A stretch of 64,000 bases of DNA, taken from Luteimonas sp. YGD11-2 (GTDB lineage Bacteria > Pseudomonadota > Gammaproteobacteria > Xanthomonadales > Xanthomonadaceae). The stretch spans positions 1,736,001 to 1,800,000 of the forward strand of contig NZ_CP035376.1 of NCBI RefSeq assembly GCF_004118975.1, given 5' to 3'. The notes beneath the pieces are model-generated. The model was not told the DNA's origin. It did no database searches and saw only the letters and a list, made by a program, of their open reading frames with translations. This document shows, one piece after another, positions 41,872 to 50,516 of this stretch. Every line of letters starts with the position of its first letter. Position 1 is the first letter of the stretch. Position numbers and translations under genes: made by a program.

Positions 41872-42171
41872 GTGATCCTGTTCATGGCCCTGGTCTTCGT
41901 CGGCGTCGCCATCGGCGGCACCTGCGCCTTCGTGATCTTCTGGCCGCTGTCGCTGGTGCACCTGCGCGAGCGCGAACCCGCGGTGCGCGCCCGGCTGGGC
42001 GAGAACGCGTTCCTGCGCCCGGCCGCGCTGCGCTGGCTGCTGTCGGGCGGCTACCGCGAGGTCGCCGACCGCCAGTTCACCGGGCTCGCCACGCCGGCTC
42101 GCATTGCGCTGGTGGTCACCATGATCGGCCTCGCATTCGCGGGCCTGCTCGCCCTGTGGGCGCTGAGCTGA
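41872..42171 (+). CDS. Small membrane protein, unknown
   Basis: 99 residues. Two strongly hydrophobic segments (about 1-24 and 75-98) flank a basic central loop (LREREPAVRARLGENAF). I recognise no family. The GTG at 41872 comes 5 nt after the asnS stop; an in-frame ATG at 41884 is an alternative. It forms a close-packed set with asnS and the next hypothetical (7-nt gap), so probably cotranscribed. Confidence 0.7.
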   Translation: MILFMALVFVGVAIGGTCAFVIFWPLSLVHLREREPAVRARLGENAFLRPAALRWLLSGGYREVADRQFTGLATPARIALVVTMIGLAFAGLLALWALS

Positions 42172-42178
42172 GGAATCC

Positions 42179-42511
42179 ATGCACGAGATCCGCGACCCCG
42201 CCGGGGAACATACCTATGACGAGTGGTGGCTGGCGACCCTTGGCCGCACGGTGGTCTGGGCGCGGTTGCGCGTGCGCGCTGGCGGCACCGCCGAGGTGTT
42301 CGACAGCGACGGCAATACGCTGGCCTACGACAGCGAGGACACCGCGCGGGCGGCGCTGCTGGATGCGGAATTCGTCGGCTACGACGGCCTCGACGAGGAC
42401 GACGCGCTGGCACGCGGGTTCTCGCTCGAAGAGCTTGCCCCGCCGCAGGCCGGCGACGACGACCAGTTGCGCCCGCTGATGGTGCGCCGGCTGGCCGCCG
42501 GGAACGCCTGA
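42179..42511 (+). CDS. Conserved-type hypothetical protein, acidic
   Basis: 110 residues, cytosolic, acidic (segments DSDGNTLAYDSEDTAR and GYDGLDEDDALARGF), with an N-terminal THYDEWW-like region (EHTYDEWWLATLGRTVVWARL). No signal peptide and no known domain recognised. AGGA overlaps the upstream stop and gives a good Shine-Dalgarno. Codon pattern resembles its neighbours. Upstream of the SDR gene by 22 nt. Confidence 0.7.
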   Translation: MHEIRDPAGEHTYDEWWLATLGRTVVWARLRVRAGGTAEVFDSDGNTLAYDSEDTARAALLDAEFVGYDGLDEDDALARGFSLEELAPPQAGDDDQLRPLMVRRLAAGNA

Positions 42512-42533
42512 CCCACCTGCGCCGGAGCTTGCG

Positions 42534-43319
42534 ATGGACCTCGACCTCACCGGCAAGCACGCGCTCGTCTGCGGCGGTTCGGAAGGCATCGGCCGCGCCG
42601 CGGCGCATGAACTGGCCCTGCTCGGTGCCACGGTGACCGTACTGGCGCGGCGCGAGCAGGCGCTGCGTGCGGTCGTCGATGCGCTACCCGCGACCCACCG
42701 CCAGCAGCACGGCTGGTGCGTCGCCGACGTGGCCGATACGTCGGGCCTGCAGGCAGCGCTGCAACAGCGGCTGGCGCAGCGCCCCGTCGACATCCTGGTC
42801 AACAACACCGGCGGCCCGCCGGGTGGCAGTGCCCACGAGGCCGCGGTGGATGCCTATCTCGATGCGTTCCGCCGCCACCTGGTGGCCGGGCAGACACTGG
42901 TGCAGGCGGTCCTGCCGCACATGCGCGAACGCCGCTGGGGCCGCATCGTCAATGTCGTCTCGACCTCGGTGCGCGAGCCCATCGCAGGCCTCGGGGTCTC
43001 CAATACCGTGCGCGGCGCGGTCGCGGGCTGGGCGAAGACGCTCTCGCGCGAGCTCGCCGCCGACGGCATCACCGTCAACAACGTGCTTCCCGGTTTCACC
43101 GAGACCGGGCGCATCGACCAGATCGTTCGCGACCGCGCGGCCCGCGAAGGCCGCGACGAGGCCGACGTCCGCGCGGAGATGGCCGCCGGGGTGCCGGCAC
43201 GCCGCTTCGCCCGGCCGGAAGAGACCGGCGGCGTCATCGCCTTCCTGTGCTCGCCGGCCGCGGCCTATGTCAACGGCGTCAGCCTGGCGGTCGACGGCGG
43301 GCGGATGGCGTCGATCTGA
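42534..43319 (+). CDS. SDR-family protein with atypical active site
   Basis: A 261-residue Rossmann-fold short-chain dehydrogenase relative. The NAD(P) motif GGSEGIG (14-20) and NNTGGP (90-95) are present, and Ser143 is in place. The catalytic YxxxK is replaced: the expected Tyr is Ser156 and the Lys is Arg160 (VSNTVRGAVAGW). This matches a known divergent BKR-like SDR subgroup lacking the usual tetrad, so the reaction cannot be inferred. It directly precedes the 2-aminomuconic semialdehyde dehydrogenase gene (17 nt) and may serve the same pathway. GGAG Shine-Dalgarno. Confidence 0.85.
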   Translation: MDLDLTGKHALVCGGSEGIGRAAAHELALLGATVTVLARREQALRAVVDALPATHRQQHGWCVADVADTSGLQAALQQRLAQRPVDILVNNTGGPPGGSAHEAAVDAYLDAFRRHLVAGQTLVQAVLPHMRERRWGRIVNVVSTSVREPIAGLGVSNTVRGAVAGWAKTLSRELAADGITVNNVLPGFTETGRIDQIVRDRAAREGRDEADVRAEMAAGVPARRFARPEETGGVIAFLCSPAAAYVNGVSLAVDGGRMASI

Positions 43320-43336
43320 CGGCGTAAGCTGTGCGC

Positions 43337-44758
43337 ATGCTGCGCTACCAACACCTCATCGGCGGGCAGCCGCACGGCTCGGAGCACTGGCTCGAAGTCG
43401 CCGACCCGGCGCGCGGTCTCGCCTATGCGGAGGTCGCCGACGGCAGTGCCGGGGACGTGCACGCCGCCGTTGAAGCGGCGTCCGGCGCGTTCCCGGAGTG
43501 GAGCGGCTGGCCGGCCGAACGGCGCGCACGCTGCCTTGAACGGCTGGCGGACGCGGTGGAAGCGCGCCTCGACGATTTCGCCCACGCCGAAGCCCGCGAT
43601 GGCGGCAAGCCCTTCGCGCTGGCACGCGATGCGGAGATTCCGCGCGCGATCGCCAACCTGCGCTTCTTCGCCCATGCCGCCACCCAGTTCGCCAGCGAGT
43701 GCCACCACGGCCAGGCCGGGCTGAACTACACGCTGCGGCTGCCGCTGGGCGTGGTCGCCACGATCTCGCCGTGGAACCTGCCGCTGTACCTGTTCACCTG
43801 GAAGATCGCGCCGGCGCTGGCCGCGGGCAACACGGTGGTGGCGAAGCCCTCCGAGATCACCCCCGCCACTGCCACCATGCTGGGCGAACTGCTGCATGGG
43901 GCCGGCTTTCCCGATGGCGCGCTCAACATCGTCCACGGCCGCGGCGCGGTGGTGGGCGAAGCACTGGTGTCGCACCCGCAGGTGCGTGCGATCTCGTTCA
44001 CCGGCAGCACCGCGGTGGGCCGGCGGATCGCGGCGATCGCGGCGCCGATGCTGAAGAAGCTGTCGCTCGAGCTCGGCGGCAAGAACGCCACGCTGGTGTT
44101 CGCCGACAGCGACTGGGAAGACCAGCTCGACACCATCGTGCGCTCGACCTTCCAGAACAGCGGGCAGATCTGCCTGTGCGGCTCGCGCCTGCTGGTGGAG
44201 CGCGCCATCTGGCACCGCTTCCGCGATGCGCTGGTCGCACGCGTAGGCGAACTGGTGCCCGGCGACCCGATGGATCCCGATGCGCGCATGGGCCCGCTGG
44301 TGTCGCAGGTGCACTTCGACAAGGTGATGGCCGCCATCGCGCGCGCGCGCGACGAGGGTGCGCAGGTCCTGTGCGGCGGGCATGCGCTCGACCGCCCGGG
44401 CTGGTTCGTCGCGCCGACGCTGTTCGAAGGCCTGGGTGCCGATACCGCGACCAATCGCGAGGAGATCTTCGGCCCGGTCGCCACCCTGCAACCCTTCGAC
44501 GATGATGCCCACGCACTGGCGTTGGCCAATGCCTGCGACTACGGGCTTGCCGCCAGCGTGTGGACGCGCGATCTCGCCCGTGCCCACCGGATGGCGGCGG
44601 AGCTGCGCGTCGGCATCGTCTGGATCAACAGCTGGCTGGTGCGCGACCTGCGCACGCCGTTCGGCGGCACCGGGCAATCGGGCGTGGGCCGCGAGGGCGG
44701 CATGGAGGCCATGCGCTTCTTCACCGAACCGAAGAACGTGAGCCTGCCCTACGGATGA
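43337..44758 (+). CDS. nbaE: 2-aminomuconic 6-semialdehyde dehydrogenase (ALDH family)
   Basis: A 473-residue NAD-dependent aldehyde dehydrogenase. Oxyanion Asn147 in SPWNLPLY, general base Glu245 in LELGGKN, and nucleophile Cys279 in GQICLCGSR. The family fits 2-(hydroxy)muconic semialdehyde dehydrogenases. Being next to ACMSD and the aminomuconate deaminase assigns it to oxidation of 2-aminomuconic semialdehyde to 2-aminomuconate. Start: ATG 43337, with TAAGCT and 6 nt upstream (leaderless type); GTG 43331 is possible. The symbol follows the Pseudomonas nba genes and is by role. Confidence 0.85.
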   Translation: MLRYQHLIGGQPHGSEHWLEVADPARGLAYAEVADGSAGDVHAAVEAASGAFPEWSGWPAERRARCLERLADAVEARLDDFAHAEARDGGKPFALARDAEIPRAIANLRFFAHAATQFASECHHGQAGLNYTLRLPLGVVATISPWNLPLYLFTWKIAPALAAGNTVVAKPSEITPATATMLGELLHGAGFPDGALNIVHGRGAVVGEALVSHPQVRAISFTGSTAVGRRIAAIAAPMLKKLSLELGGKNATLVFADSDWEDQLDTIVRSTFQNSGQICLCGSRLLVERAIWHRFRDALVARVGELVPGDPMDPDARMGPLVSQVHFDKVMAAIARARDEGAQVLCGGHALDRPGWFVAPTLFEGLGADTATNREEIFGPVATLQPFDDDAHALALANACDYGLAASVWTRDLARAHRMAAELRVGIVWINSWLVRDLRTPFGGTGQSGVGREGGMEAMRFFTEPKNVSLPYG

Positions 44759-44776
44759 CTCTGGAATAATCCGCGC

Positions 44777-45451
44777 ATGGGCGAACTCGACAACCTCCTG
44801 CAACGCAACCGCGACTGGGCCGAACGCGTTTCCCGCGACGACCCGGGCTTCTTCCACCGTCTGTCCACTCAGCAGACCCCGCGCTACCTGTGGATCGGCT
44901 GTTCCGATTCGCGCGTACCGGCCAACCAGATCCTCGGGCTGGACCCGGGCGAGGTGTTCGTCCACCGCAACATCGCCAACGTGATGTCGCATGGCGACCT
45001 CAACGCGCTCTCGGTGATCCAGTTCGCGGTCGACATCCTCAAGGTCGAGCACATCCTGCTGGTCGGCCACTACGGCTGTGGCGGCGTGCATGCGGCGATG
45101 ACCGGCACCCGCCTGGGCCTGGCCGACAACTGGCTGCGCCACGTCGGCGACCTCACCAAGAAGCACGCACCGCTGCTGGCATCCGTCAGCGACCCCTCGC
45201 TGCGCCATGCACGCATGTGCGAACTCAATGCGATCGAGCAGGCGTTCAACGTGTGCGAGACCACCGTGGTCCAGGACGCCTGGGCGCGCGGCCAGCGACT
45301 GACCGTGCATGGATGGGTCTACGCGCTGGGCGATGGCCGCGTGCGCGAGCTGTCGATGGACGTCAGCGCACCGGAGGCGCTGGCACCCGCCTACGCCAGG
45401 GCAGTGGCCGAGGTGGCCGACGTCGCGGCGCGTGGCCGGCGCGATGACTGA
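44777..45451 (+). CDS. can: Beta-class carbonic anhydrase
   Basis: A 224-residue zinc enzyme interconverting CO2 and bicarbonate. Zinc ligands Cys42, His98 and Cys101 with the Asp44-Arg46 dyad (CSDSRVPAN; GHYGCGG). Length and motifs match E. coli Can. It lies inside the kynurenine-degradation cluster, directly upstream of and overlapping the deaminase gene by 8 nt. AATAAT and 6 nt precede the ATG, so it may also have its own promoter. The decarboxylation by ACMSD in this operon gives a possible reason for the placement, or the link may be incidental. Confidence 0.95.
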   Translation: MGELDNLLQRNRDWAERVSRDDPGFFHRLSTQQTPRYLWIGCSDSRVPANQILGLDPGEVFVHRNIANVMSHGDLNALSVIQFAVDILKVEHILLVGHYGCGGVHAAMTGTRLGLADNWLRHVGDLTKKHAPLLASVSDPSLRHARMCELNAIEQAFNVCETTVVQDAWARGQRLTVHGWVYALGDGRVRELSMDVSAPEALAPAYARAVAEVADVAARGRRDD

Positions 45452-45881
45452 CGTCGTCCACGCCGGTGCCGCACCGCGCCCGGTCGGGCGCTATCCGCAT
45501 GCGCGACGGGTCGGCGACCTGCTGTTCCTGTCCGGCATCGGTCCGCGCGACCCGCGCACCGACTCGGTTCCCGGCAACGTGTTCGACGACGAGGGCCAGC
45601 TGGTCGCCCACTACATCACCGCGCAGACGCGCGCGGTGTTCGCCAACGTGCGCGCGGTGCTCGAAGCCAGCGGCGCGCGCTGGGAGGATCTTGTCGACGT
45701 GACCGTCTACCTGACCGACATGGCCGGCGATTTCGCCCGCTACAACGCGGTGTGGGCCGAAGCGTTCCCGGATCCGGCCACCGCGCCCTGCCGCACCACC
45801 CTCGGCATCACCGCGCTGCCCACACCGATCGCCATCGAACTGAAATGCATCGCCGCGGTCACACCGCGCACCCCGGCATAG
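45444..45881 (+). CDS. nbaF: 2-aminomuconate deaminase (RidA/YjgF family)
   Basis: A 145-residue RidA-superfamily protein with Arg117 in PCRTTLGI, the residue contacting substrate carboxylates in the family. In aminomuconate pathways a RidA-type enzyme hydrolyses 2-aminomuconate to 4-oxalocrotonate and ammonia. Placement between the semialdehyde dehydrogenase and dioxygenase genes supports that role over generic RidA. It overlaps can by 8 nt (coupled translation). Confidence 0.82.
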   Translation: MTDVVHAGAAPRPVGRYPHARRVGDLLFLSGIGPRDPRTDSVPGNVFDDEGQLVAHYITAQTRAVFANVRAVLEASGARWEDLVDVTVYLTDMAGDFARYNAVWAEAFPDPATAPCRTTLGITALPTPIAIELKCIAAVTPRTPA

Positions 45882-45939
45882 GCCTGCCCATCGCAGGCGC
45901 GTCATCCTGGCGCGTGCCGCTCCATGTGGAGGATTCCCG

Positions 45940-46503
45940 ATGATTCCCGCACCGCTGAACTTCCAGAAGTGGATCGAGGACAACCGCCACCTGCTGAAGC
46001 CGCCGGTGGGCAACAAGTGCATCTACGACGGTGACTTCATCGTCATGGTCGTGGGCGGTCCGAACGCTCGCACCGACTACCACTACGAGGACGGCCCGGA
46101 GTGGTTCTACCAGCTCGAAGGCGAGATGGTGCTGCGCATCCAGGATCACTCTGATGGGGAGCCGGGCCGGGTACGCGACATCCCGATCCGCGCCGGCGAG
46201 ACCTTCCTGCTGCCGCCGCGCGTACCGCACTCGCCGCAGCGTGGCGAAGGTTCGATCGGGATCGTCATCGAGCGGCGCAGGCTGCCGCACGAGGACGATG
46301 GGCTGATGTGGTTCTGCGTGCAGTGCAACGCGAAGCTGTACGAGGAGTTCTTCCACCTCACCGATATCGAGCAGGACTTCTTCCGGGTGTTCGAGGCCTT
46401 CTACCGCAGCGACGACCTGCGCACCTGCAAGGCATGCGGGCATCTCAATCCGCGGCCCACGCGTTACGAGATGCAGGCGGATTCGCAGGCCGATATCACC
46501 TGA
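45940..46503 (+). CDS. nbaC: 3-hydroxyanthranilate 3,4-dioxygenase
   Basis: A 187-residue cupin. Iron ligands by alignment with the Cupriavidus enzyme: His48, Glu54 and His97 ([22 protein letters not shown]). The C-terminal second metal site has CVQC (126-129) and CKAC (163-166), a rubredoxin-like tetracysteine found in bacterial and not animal enzymes. It opens the 3-hydroxyanthranilate ring to 2-amino-3-carboxymuconate semialdehyde (ACMS). GGAGGA Shine-Dalgarno. Confidence 0.96.
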   Translation: MIPAPLNFQKWIEDNRHLLKPPVGNKCIYDGDFIVMVVGGPNARTDYHYEDGPEWFYQLEGEMVLRIQDHSDGEPGRVRDIPIRAGETFLLPPRVPHSPQRGEGSIGIVIERRRLPHEDDGLMWFCVQCNAKLYEEFFHLTDIEQDFFRVFEAFYRSDDLRTCKACGHLNPRPTRYEMQADSQADIT

Positions 46504-46645
46504 GTCCCCCCGGGTGTGCTGCCACGCCGCGCACGAGCCGTAGCCCGACCACGGTTTGATCGTCGACGGGGCCGTCGGGCGCGCAGGGTCGGTGAGCCGG
46601 CCGCCCGGGTCGCCCGCCCGGTCGGCCTCGTCTACGATGACCGCC

Positions 46646-47671
46646 ATGCTCAAGATCGACATCCACGCCCACTACCTGCCGCGCGACTGGCCCGACCTCG
46701 CCCGCAAGTACGGCGACGCGCGCTTCCCGGTGATCCACCACACCCCGGATGGGCGCCACCGCATCTACAAGGACGGCAGGTTCTTCCGCGAGATCTGGTC
46801 GAAGACCTGGGACGCGCAGGAGCGCATCGACGACTTCGCGCGCTTCGGCGTGCAGGTGCAGGTGATCAGCACGGTGCCGGTGATGTTCAGCTACTGGGCG
46901 CGACCGCAGCACGCGCTGGAGCTGCACCAGGCGCTCAACGACCACATGGCGCAGACCTGCCGGGACTTCCCGCGCCATTACGCCGGCATCGGCACGGTGC
47001 CGCTGCAGTCGCCGCGGCTGGCGGTGCAGGAACTCGAACGCTGCATCGACCAGCTCGGCCTGCAGGGCGTGCAGATCGGCTCGCACGTGCAGCTGTCCGA
47101 CGGCCAGCACTGGAACCTCGATGCACCGGAACTGTTCCCGTTCTTCGAGGCCGCGGCCGATCTCGGCGCGGCGATCCTCGTGCATCCGTGGGACATGATG
47201 GGCACCGACACCATGCCCAAGTACTGGTTGCCGTGGCTGGTCGGCATGCCGGCCGAGCAGTCGCGTGCGGCCTGCTCGCTGGTCTTCGGTGGCGTGCTGG
47301 AGCGCCTGCCGAAGCTGAAGATCTGCATGGCCCATGGCGGCGGCAGCTTCCCGTACACGATCGGCCGCATCGAGCATGGCTTCAACATGCGCCCGGACCT
47401 GGTCGCCACCGACAATCCGCACAACCCGCGCGGCTACCTCAAGCGCATGTACTTCGATTCCTGGGTGGCCGACCCGCACGCGCTGCGCTACCTCATCGAT
47501 ACCTGCGGCATCGACCGGGTGATGCTGGGAACGGACTATCCATTCCCGCTTGGTGAACAGACCCCGGGCACGGGGATCGCCGAACTCGGACTCGACGCGG
47601 AAGGACAGGCGCGGCTCTACCACGGCACCGCACTCGAATGGCTCGGCCTGCCGCTGTCGCGGTTCGCATAA
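46646..47671 (+). CDS. nbaD: ACMS decarboxylase (2-amino-3-carboxymuconate-6-semialdehyde decarboxylase)
   Basis: A 341-residue amidohydrolase-fold zinc enzyme. Ligands His7 and His9 (DIHAHYLP), His180 (LVHPWD), His230 (MAHGGG) and Asp297 (GTDYPF) match the Pseudomonas enzyme. It decarboxylates ACMS to 2-aminomuconic semialdehyde, diverting the pathway away from quinolinate/NAD. Start ATG 46646 chosen by the MLKIDIHAHYLP N-terminus; an ATG 9 nt upstream is possible. TACGAT and 7 nt precede it, with no Shine-Dalgarno. The 142-nt gap after the dioxygenase gene contains no other feature. Confidence 0.95.
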   Translation: MLKIDIHAHYLPRDWPDLARKYGDARFPVIHHTPDGRHRIYKDGRFFREIWSKTWDAQERIDDFARFGVQVQVISTVPVMFSYWARPQHALELHQALNDHMAQTCRDFPRHYAGIGTVPLQSPRLAVQELERCIDQLGLQGVQIGSHVQLSDGQHWNLDAPELFPFFEAAADLGAAILVHPWDMMGTDTMPKYWLPWLVGMPAEQSRAACSLVFGGVLERLPKLKICMAHGGGSFPYTIGRIEHGFNMRPDLVATDNPHNPRGYLKRMYFDSWVADPHALRYLIDTCGIDRVMLGTDYPFPLGEQTPGTGIAELGLDAEGQARLYHGTALEWLGLPLSRFA

Positions 47672-47749
47672 CCTGCGCACCAGCCCCGATGCCACCGCTG
47701 ATCGTTGCCGACCAGCATCGACCACGGCCAATCCCGTTCCGGAACCCCG

Positions 47750-49042
47750 ATGACCGATCTTCTTTCCAGCAGCCACGCCACGGCGCTCGACGCGGCCGAC
47801 CCGCTCTCCGCCCTGCGCGCCGAATTCCACCTGCCACGCCATGGCGAGGGTGAGCAGGCCTATTTCGTCGGCAACTCGCTGGGCCTGCAGCCGCGCGGCG
47901 CGCGCGCCCACGTGGAGGAGGTTCTCGACCAGTGGGCACGGATCGCCGTCGAAGGTCACTTCCGCGGACCCGCACAGTGGATGACCTACCACGAGCTGGT
48001 GGCGGAGCCGTTGTCATCGGTCGTGGGCGCGGAGCCGGCCGAAGTGGTGGCGATGAACTCGCTGACCGCCAACCTGCACCTGCTGATGGTGAGCTTCTAC
48101 CGGCCGACTGCCGAACGACCGGCGATCCTGATCGAGGCCGGCGCGTTTCCTTCCGACCGCCATGCAGTGGCCTCGCAGATCCATTTCCACGGCTTCGACC
48201 CGGCCACCGACCTGATCGAGGTCGAGCCCGACCTGCCCGGCGGCACGCTGTCGACGGCGGCCATCGCCGCGGCCATCGAGCGCCACGGCCCGCGGCTGGC
48301 GCTGGTGCTGTGGCCGGGCGTGCAGTACCGCACCGGGCAGGCCTTCGATCTTGCGGAGATCGCGCGCCTCGGCCATGCGGCTGGCGCGGTCGTCGGTTTC
48401 GATCTTGCGCATGCGGTCGGCAACCTGCCGTTGCGCCTGCACGATGCCGACGCCGACTTCGCGGTGTGGTGCCACTACAAATACCTCAACAGCGGGCCGG
48501 GCGCGGTGGGCGGTGCCTTCGTGCACGCACGCCACGCACGCGCCGACCACCCCCGCTTTGCCGGCTGGTGGGGACATGACAAGGCCACACGATTCCGCAT
48601 GGGCCCGGAGTTCGTGCCCACGCCCGGTGCCGACGGCTGGCAACTCAGCAATCCGCCCATCCTCGGGCTGGCGCCGCTGCGCGCCTCGCTGGACCTGTTT
48701 GCCCGCGCCGGCATGGATGCGTTGCGTGCGCGCTCGGAGCGCCTGACCGGCTACCTGGAATCGCTGGTGCGCGGCCATCTCGACGACGCGCTGGAGATCG
48801 TCACCCCCGCGGACCCGGCGCAGCGTGGCTGCCAGCTGTCGCTGCGCGTGCGTGCCGGTCGCGATGCGGGGCGCGCGCTGTTCGAGCATCTCGCCGCTAG
48901 CGGCGTGCTCGGTGACTGGCGCGAGCCCGACGTGATCCGGATCTCTCCGGCCCCGCTCTACAACTCGCATGCCGACGTGCTGCGCTTCGCTCGTAGCGCG
49001 CTGGCCTGGCGCGACGGACGTGCGCCGGGGGACGCGCCGTGA
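47750..49042 (+). CDS. kynU: Kynureninase
   Basis: A 430-residue PLP enzyme (fold type I) cleaving kynurenine or 3-hydroxykynurenine to (3-hydroxy)anthranilate and alanine. PLP lysine Lys244 in YKYLNSGPG, Asp218 in FDLAHAVGN. ATG 47750 begins MTDLLSSSHA with upstream GGAAC; the longer frame is not needed. The stop overlaps the kmo start (GTGA, 4 nt). Confidence 0.96.
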   Translation: MTDLLSSSHATALDAADPLSALRAEFHLPRHGEGEQAYFVGNSLGLQPRGARAHVEEVLDQWARIAVEGHFRGPAQWMTYHELVAEPLSSVVGAEPAEVVAMNSLTANLHLLMVSFYRPTAERPAILIEAGAFPSDRHAVASQIHFHGFDPATDLIEVEPDLPGGTLSTAAIAAAIERHGPRLALVLWPGVQYRTGQAFDLAEIARLGHAAGAVVGFDLAHAVGNLPLRLHDADADFAVWCHYKYLNSGPGAVGGAFVHARHARADHPRFAGWWGHDKATRFRMGPEFVPTPGADGWQLSNPPILGLAPLRASLDLFARAGMDALRARSERLTGYLESLVRGHLDDALEIVTPADPAQRGCQLSLRVRAGRDAGRALFEHLAASGVLGDWREPDVIRISPAPLYNSHADVLRFARSALAWRDGRAPGDAP

Positions 49043-50406
49043 AGCCGGCCGCGGGCCAGCGCATCGTGATCGTCGGCGCTGGCCTGGCGGGTGCGCTGCT
49101 GGGCGCCCTGCTCGCCCGCCAGGGCTGGCAGGTGGATCTGTACGAGAAGCGCGGTGATCCGCGGCGACAGGGTTATGCCGGCGGCCGCTCGATCAACCTG
49201 GCGCTGGCCGAACGGGGCCGGCACGCCCTGCGCCAGGCCGATGCCGACGACGCGGTGATGCGCCAGGCGGTGATGATGCGCGGGCGCATGGTGCATTTCG
49301 CCGACGGCAGCCAGCAGCTGCAGCGCTATGGCCGCGACGATTCCGAAGTGATCTGGTCGGTGCACCGCGGCGACCTCAACGTCACCCTGCTCGGCATCGC
49401 GGAAGACGCGGGCGCGCGGGTGCATTTCGACAGCCGCCTCGACGGTGTCGACTTCGATGCGCGCGAGGCGCGCTTCGTCGACGACCGCGATGGCAGCCTC
49501 AACCGCGTGGTTTTCGACGCGGTGATCGGCGCCGATGGTGCCGGCTCGGCGCTGCGTGCGGCGATGACGGACGTCATCGACCTCGGCGAACGGGTCGAGC
49601 CCCTGGGCCATTCCTATCGCGAGCTGGAGATCCCGCCGGCCGATGACGGCGGCTTCCGCATCGAGCCCAATGCGCTGCACATCTGGCCGCGTGGCGACTA
49701 CATGTGCATCGCCCTGCCCAACGACGAACGCACCTTCACCGTCACGCTGTTCATGCCCAACACCGGCAATCCCGGCTTCGACACGGTGCGCACGCCGGCA
49801 CAGGCGCGTGCGCTGTTCGAGCGCGACTTCGCCGATGCGCTGGCGCTGATCCCGGACCTCGAAGCCGACTGGCAGGCCAACCCGGTGGGCATGCTGGCCA
49901 CGCTGTACCTCGACCGCTGGGCGCTGGACGGCCGTGCGGTGCTGATGGGCGATGCCGCGCACGCGATGGTGCCGTTCCACGGCCAGGGCATGAACTGCGC
50001 GTTCGAGGACTGCGTGTCGCTGGCGCGGCATATCGGCAGCGCCGACTCGTTCGAGGCCGCGTTCGCCGCCTTCGAGGCCGAGCGCAAGCCGAACGCCGAG
50101 GCCATCCAGCACATGGCGCTGGAGAACTACTACGAGATGCGCGACCGCGTCGACGATGCCGACTACCTGCTGCAGCGCGCACTCGAACTGGTGCTGCAGG
50201 AACGCCATCCCGGCCGCTTCGTGCCTCACTACGCGATGGTGACCTTCATGCGCATCCCGTACCGCGTGGCGCTGGAGCGCAGCGAGGTGCAACGCCTGCT
50301 ACTGGCCGAGGCAACAGCGGGCATCGAGTCGCTCGACGCCATCGACTGGGCGATGCTCGATTCACGCGTGCGTGAACGCCTGGCCGCGCTGGACCCGGAG
50401 CGCTGA
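49039..50406 (+). CDS. kmo: Kynurenine 3-monooxygenase
   Basis: A 455-residue FAD monooxygenase hydroxylating kynurenine to 3-hydroxykynurenine with NADPH and O2. FAD motif GAGLAG (13-18), RSINLALAERG near 53-63, and the FAD-binding GDAAHAMVPFHGQGMN (304-319, Asp305). The start is GTG overlapping the kynU TGA. Last gene of the cluster; sbcB begins 110 nt later. Confidence 0.95.
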   Translation: MKPAAGQRIVIVGAGLAGALLGALLARQGWQVDLYEKRGDPRRQGYAGGRSINLALAERGRHALRQADADDAVMRQAVMMRGRMVHFADGSQQLQRYGRDDSEVIWSVHRGDLNVTLLGIAEDAGARVHFDSRLDGVDFDAREARFVDDRDGSLNRVVFDAVIGADGAGSALRAAMTDVIDLGERVEPLGHSYRELEIPPADDGGFRIEPNALHIWPRGDYMCIALPNDERTFTVTLFMPNTGNPGFDTVRTPAQARALFERDFADALALIPDLEADWQANPVGMLATLYLDRWALDGRAVLMGDAAHAMVPFHGQGMNCAFEDCVSLARHIGSADSFEAAFAAFEAERKPNAEAIQHMALENYYEMRDRVDDADYLLQRALELVLQERHPGRFVPHYAMVTFMRIPYRVALERSEVQRLLLAEATAGIESLDAIDWAMLDSRVRERLAALDPER

Positions 50407-50516
50407 TGTCGCCAAGCCTTCTCTTCCACGATCGCGCCAGGTGCACGCTCCGACGCGATTGAAACGATGCCGTCGCCACGGCCGATACCAGTGACTCGCC
50501 AGGACCACCGCTTTTC

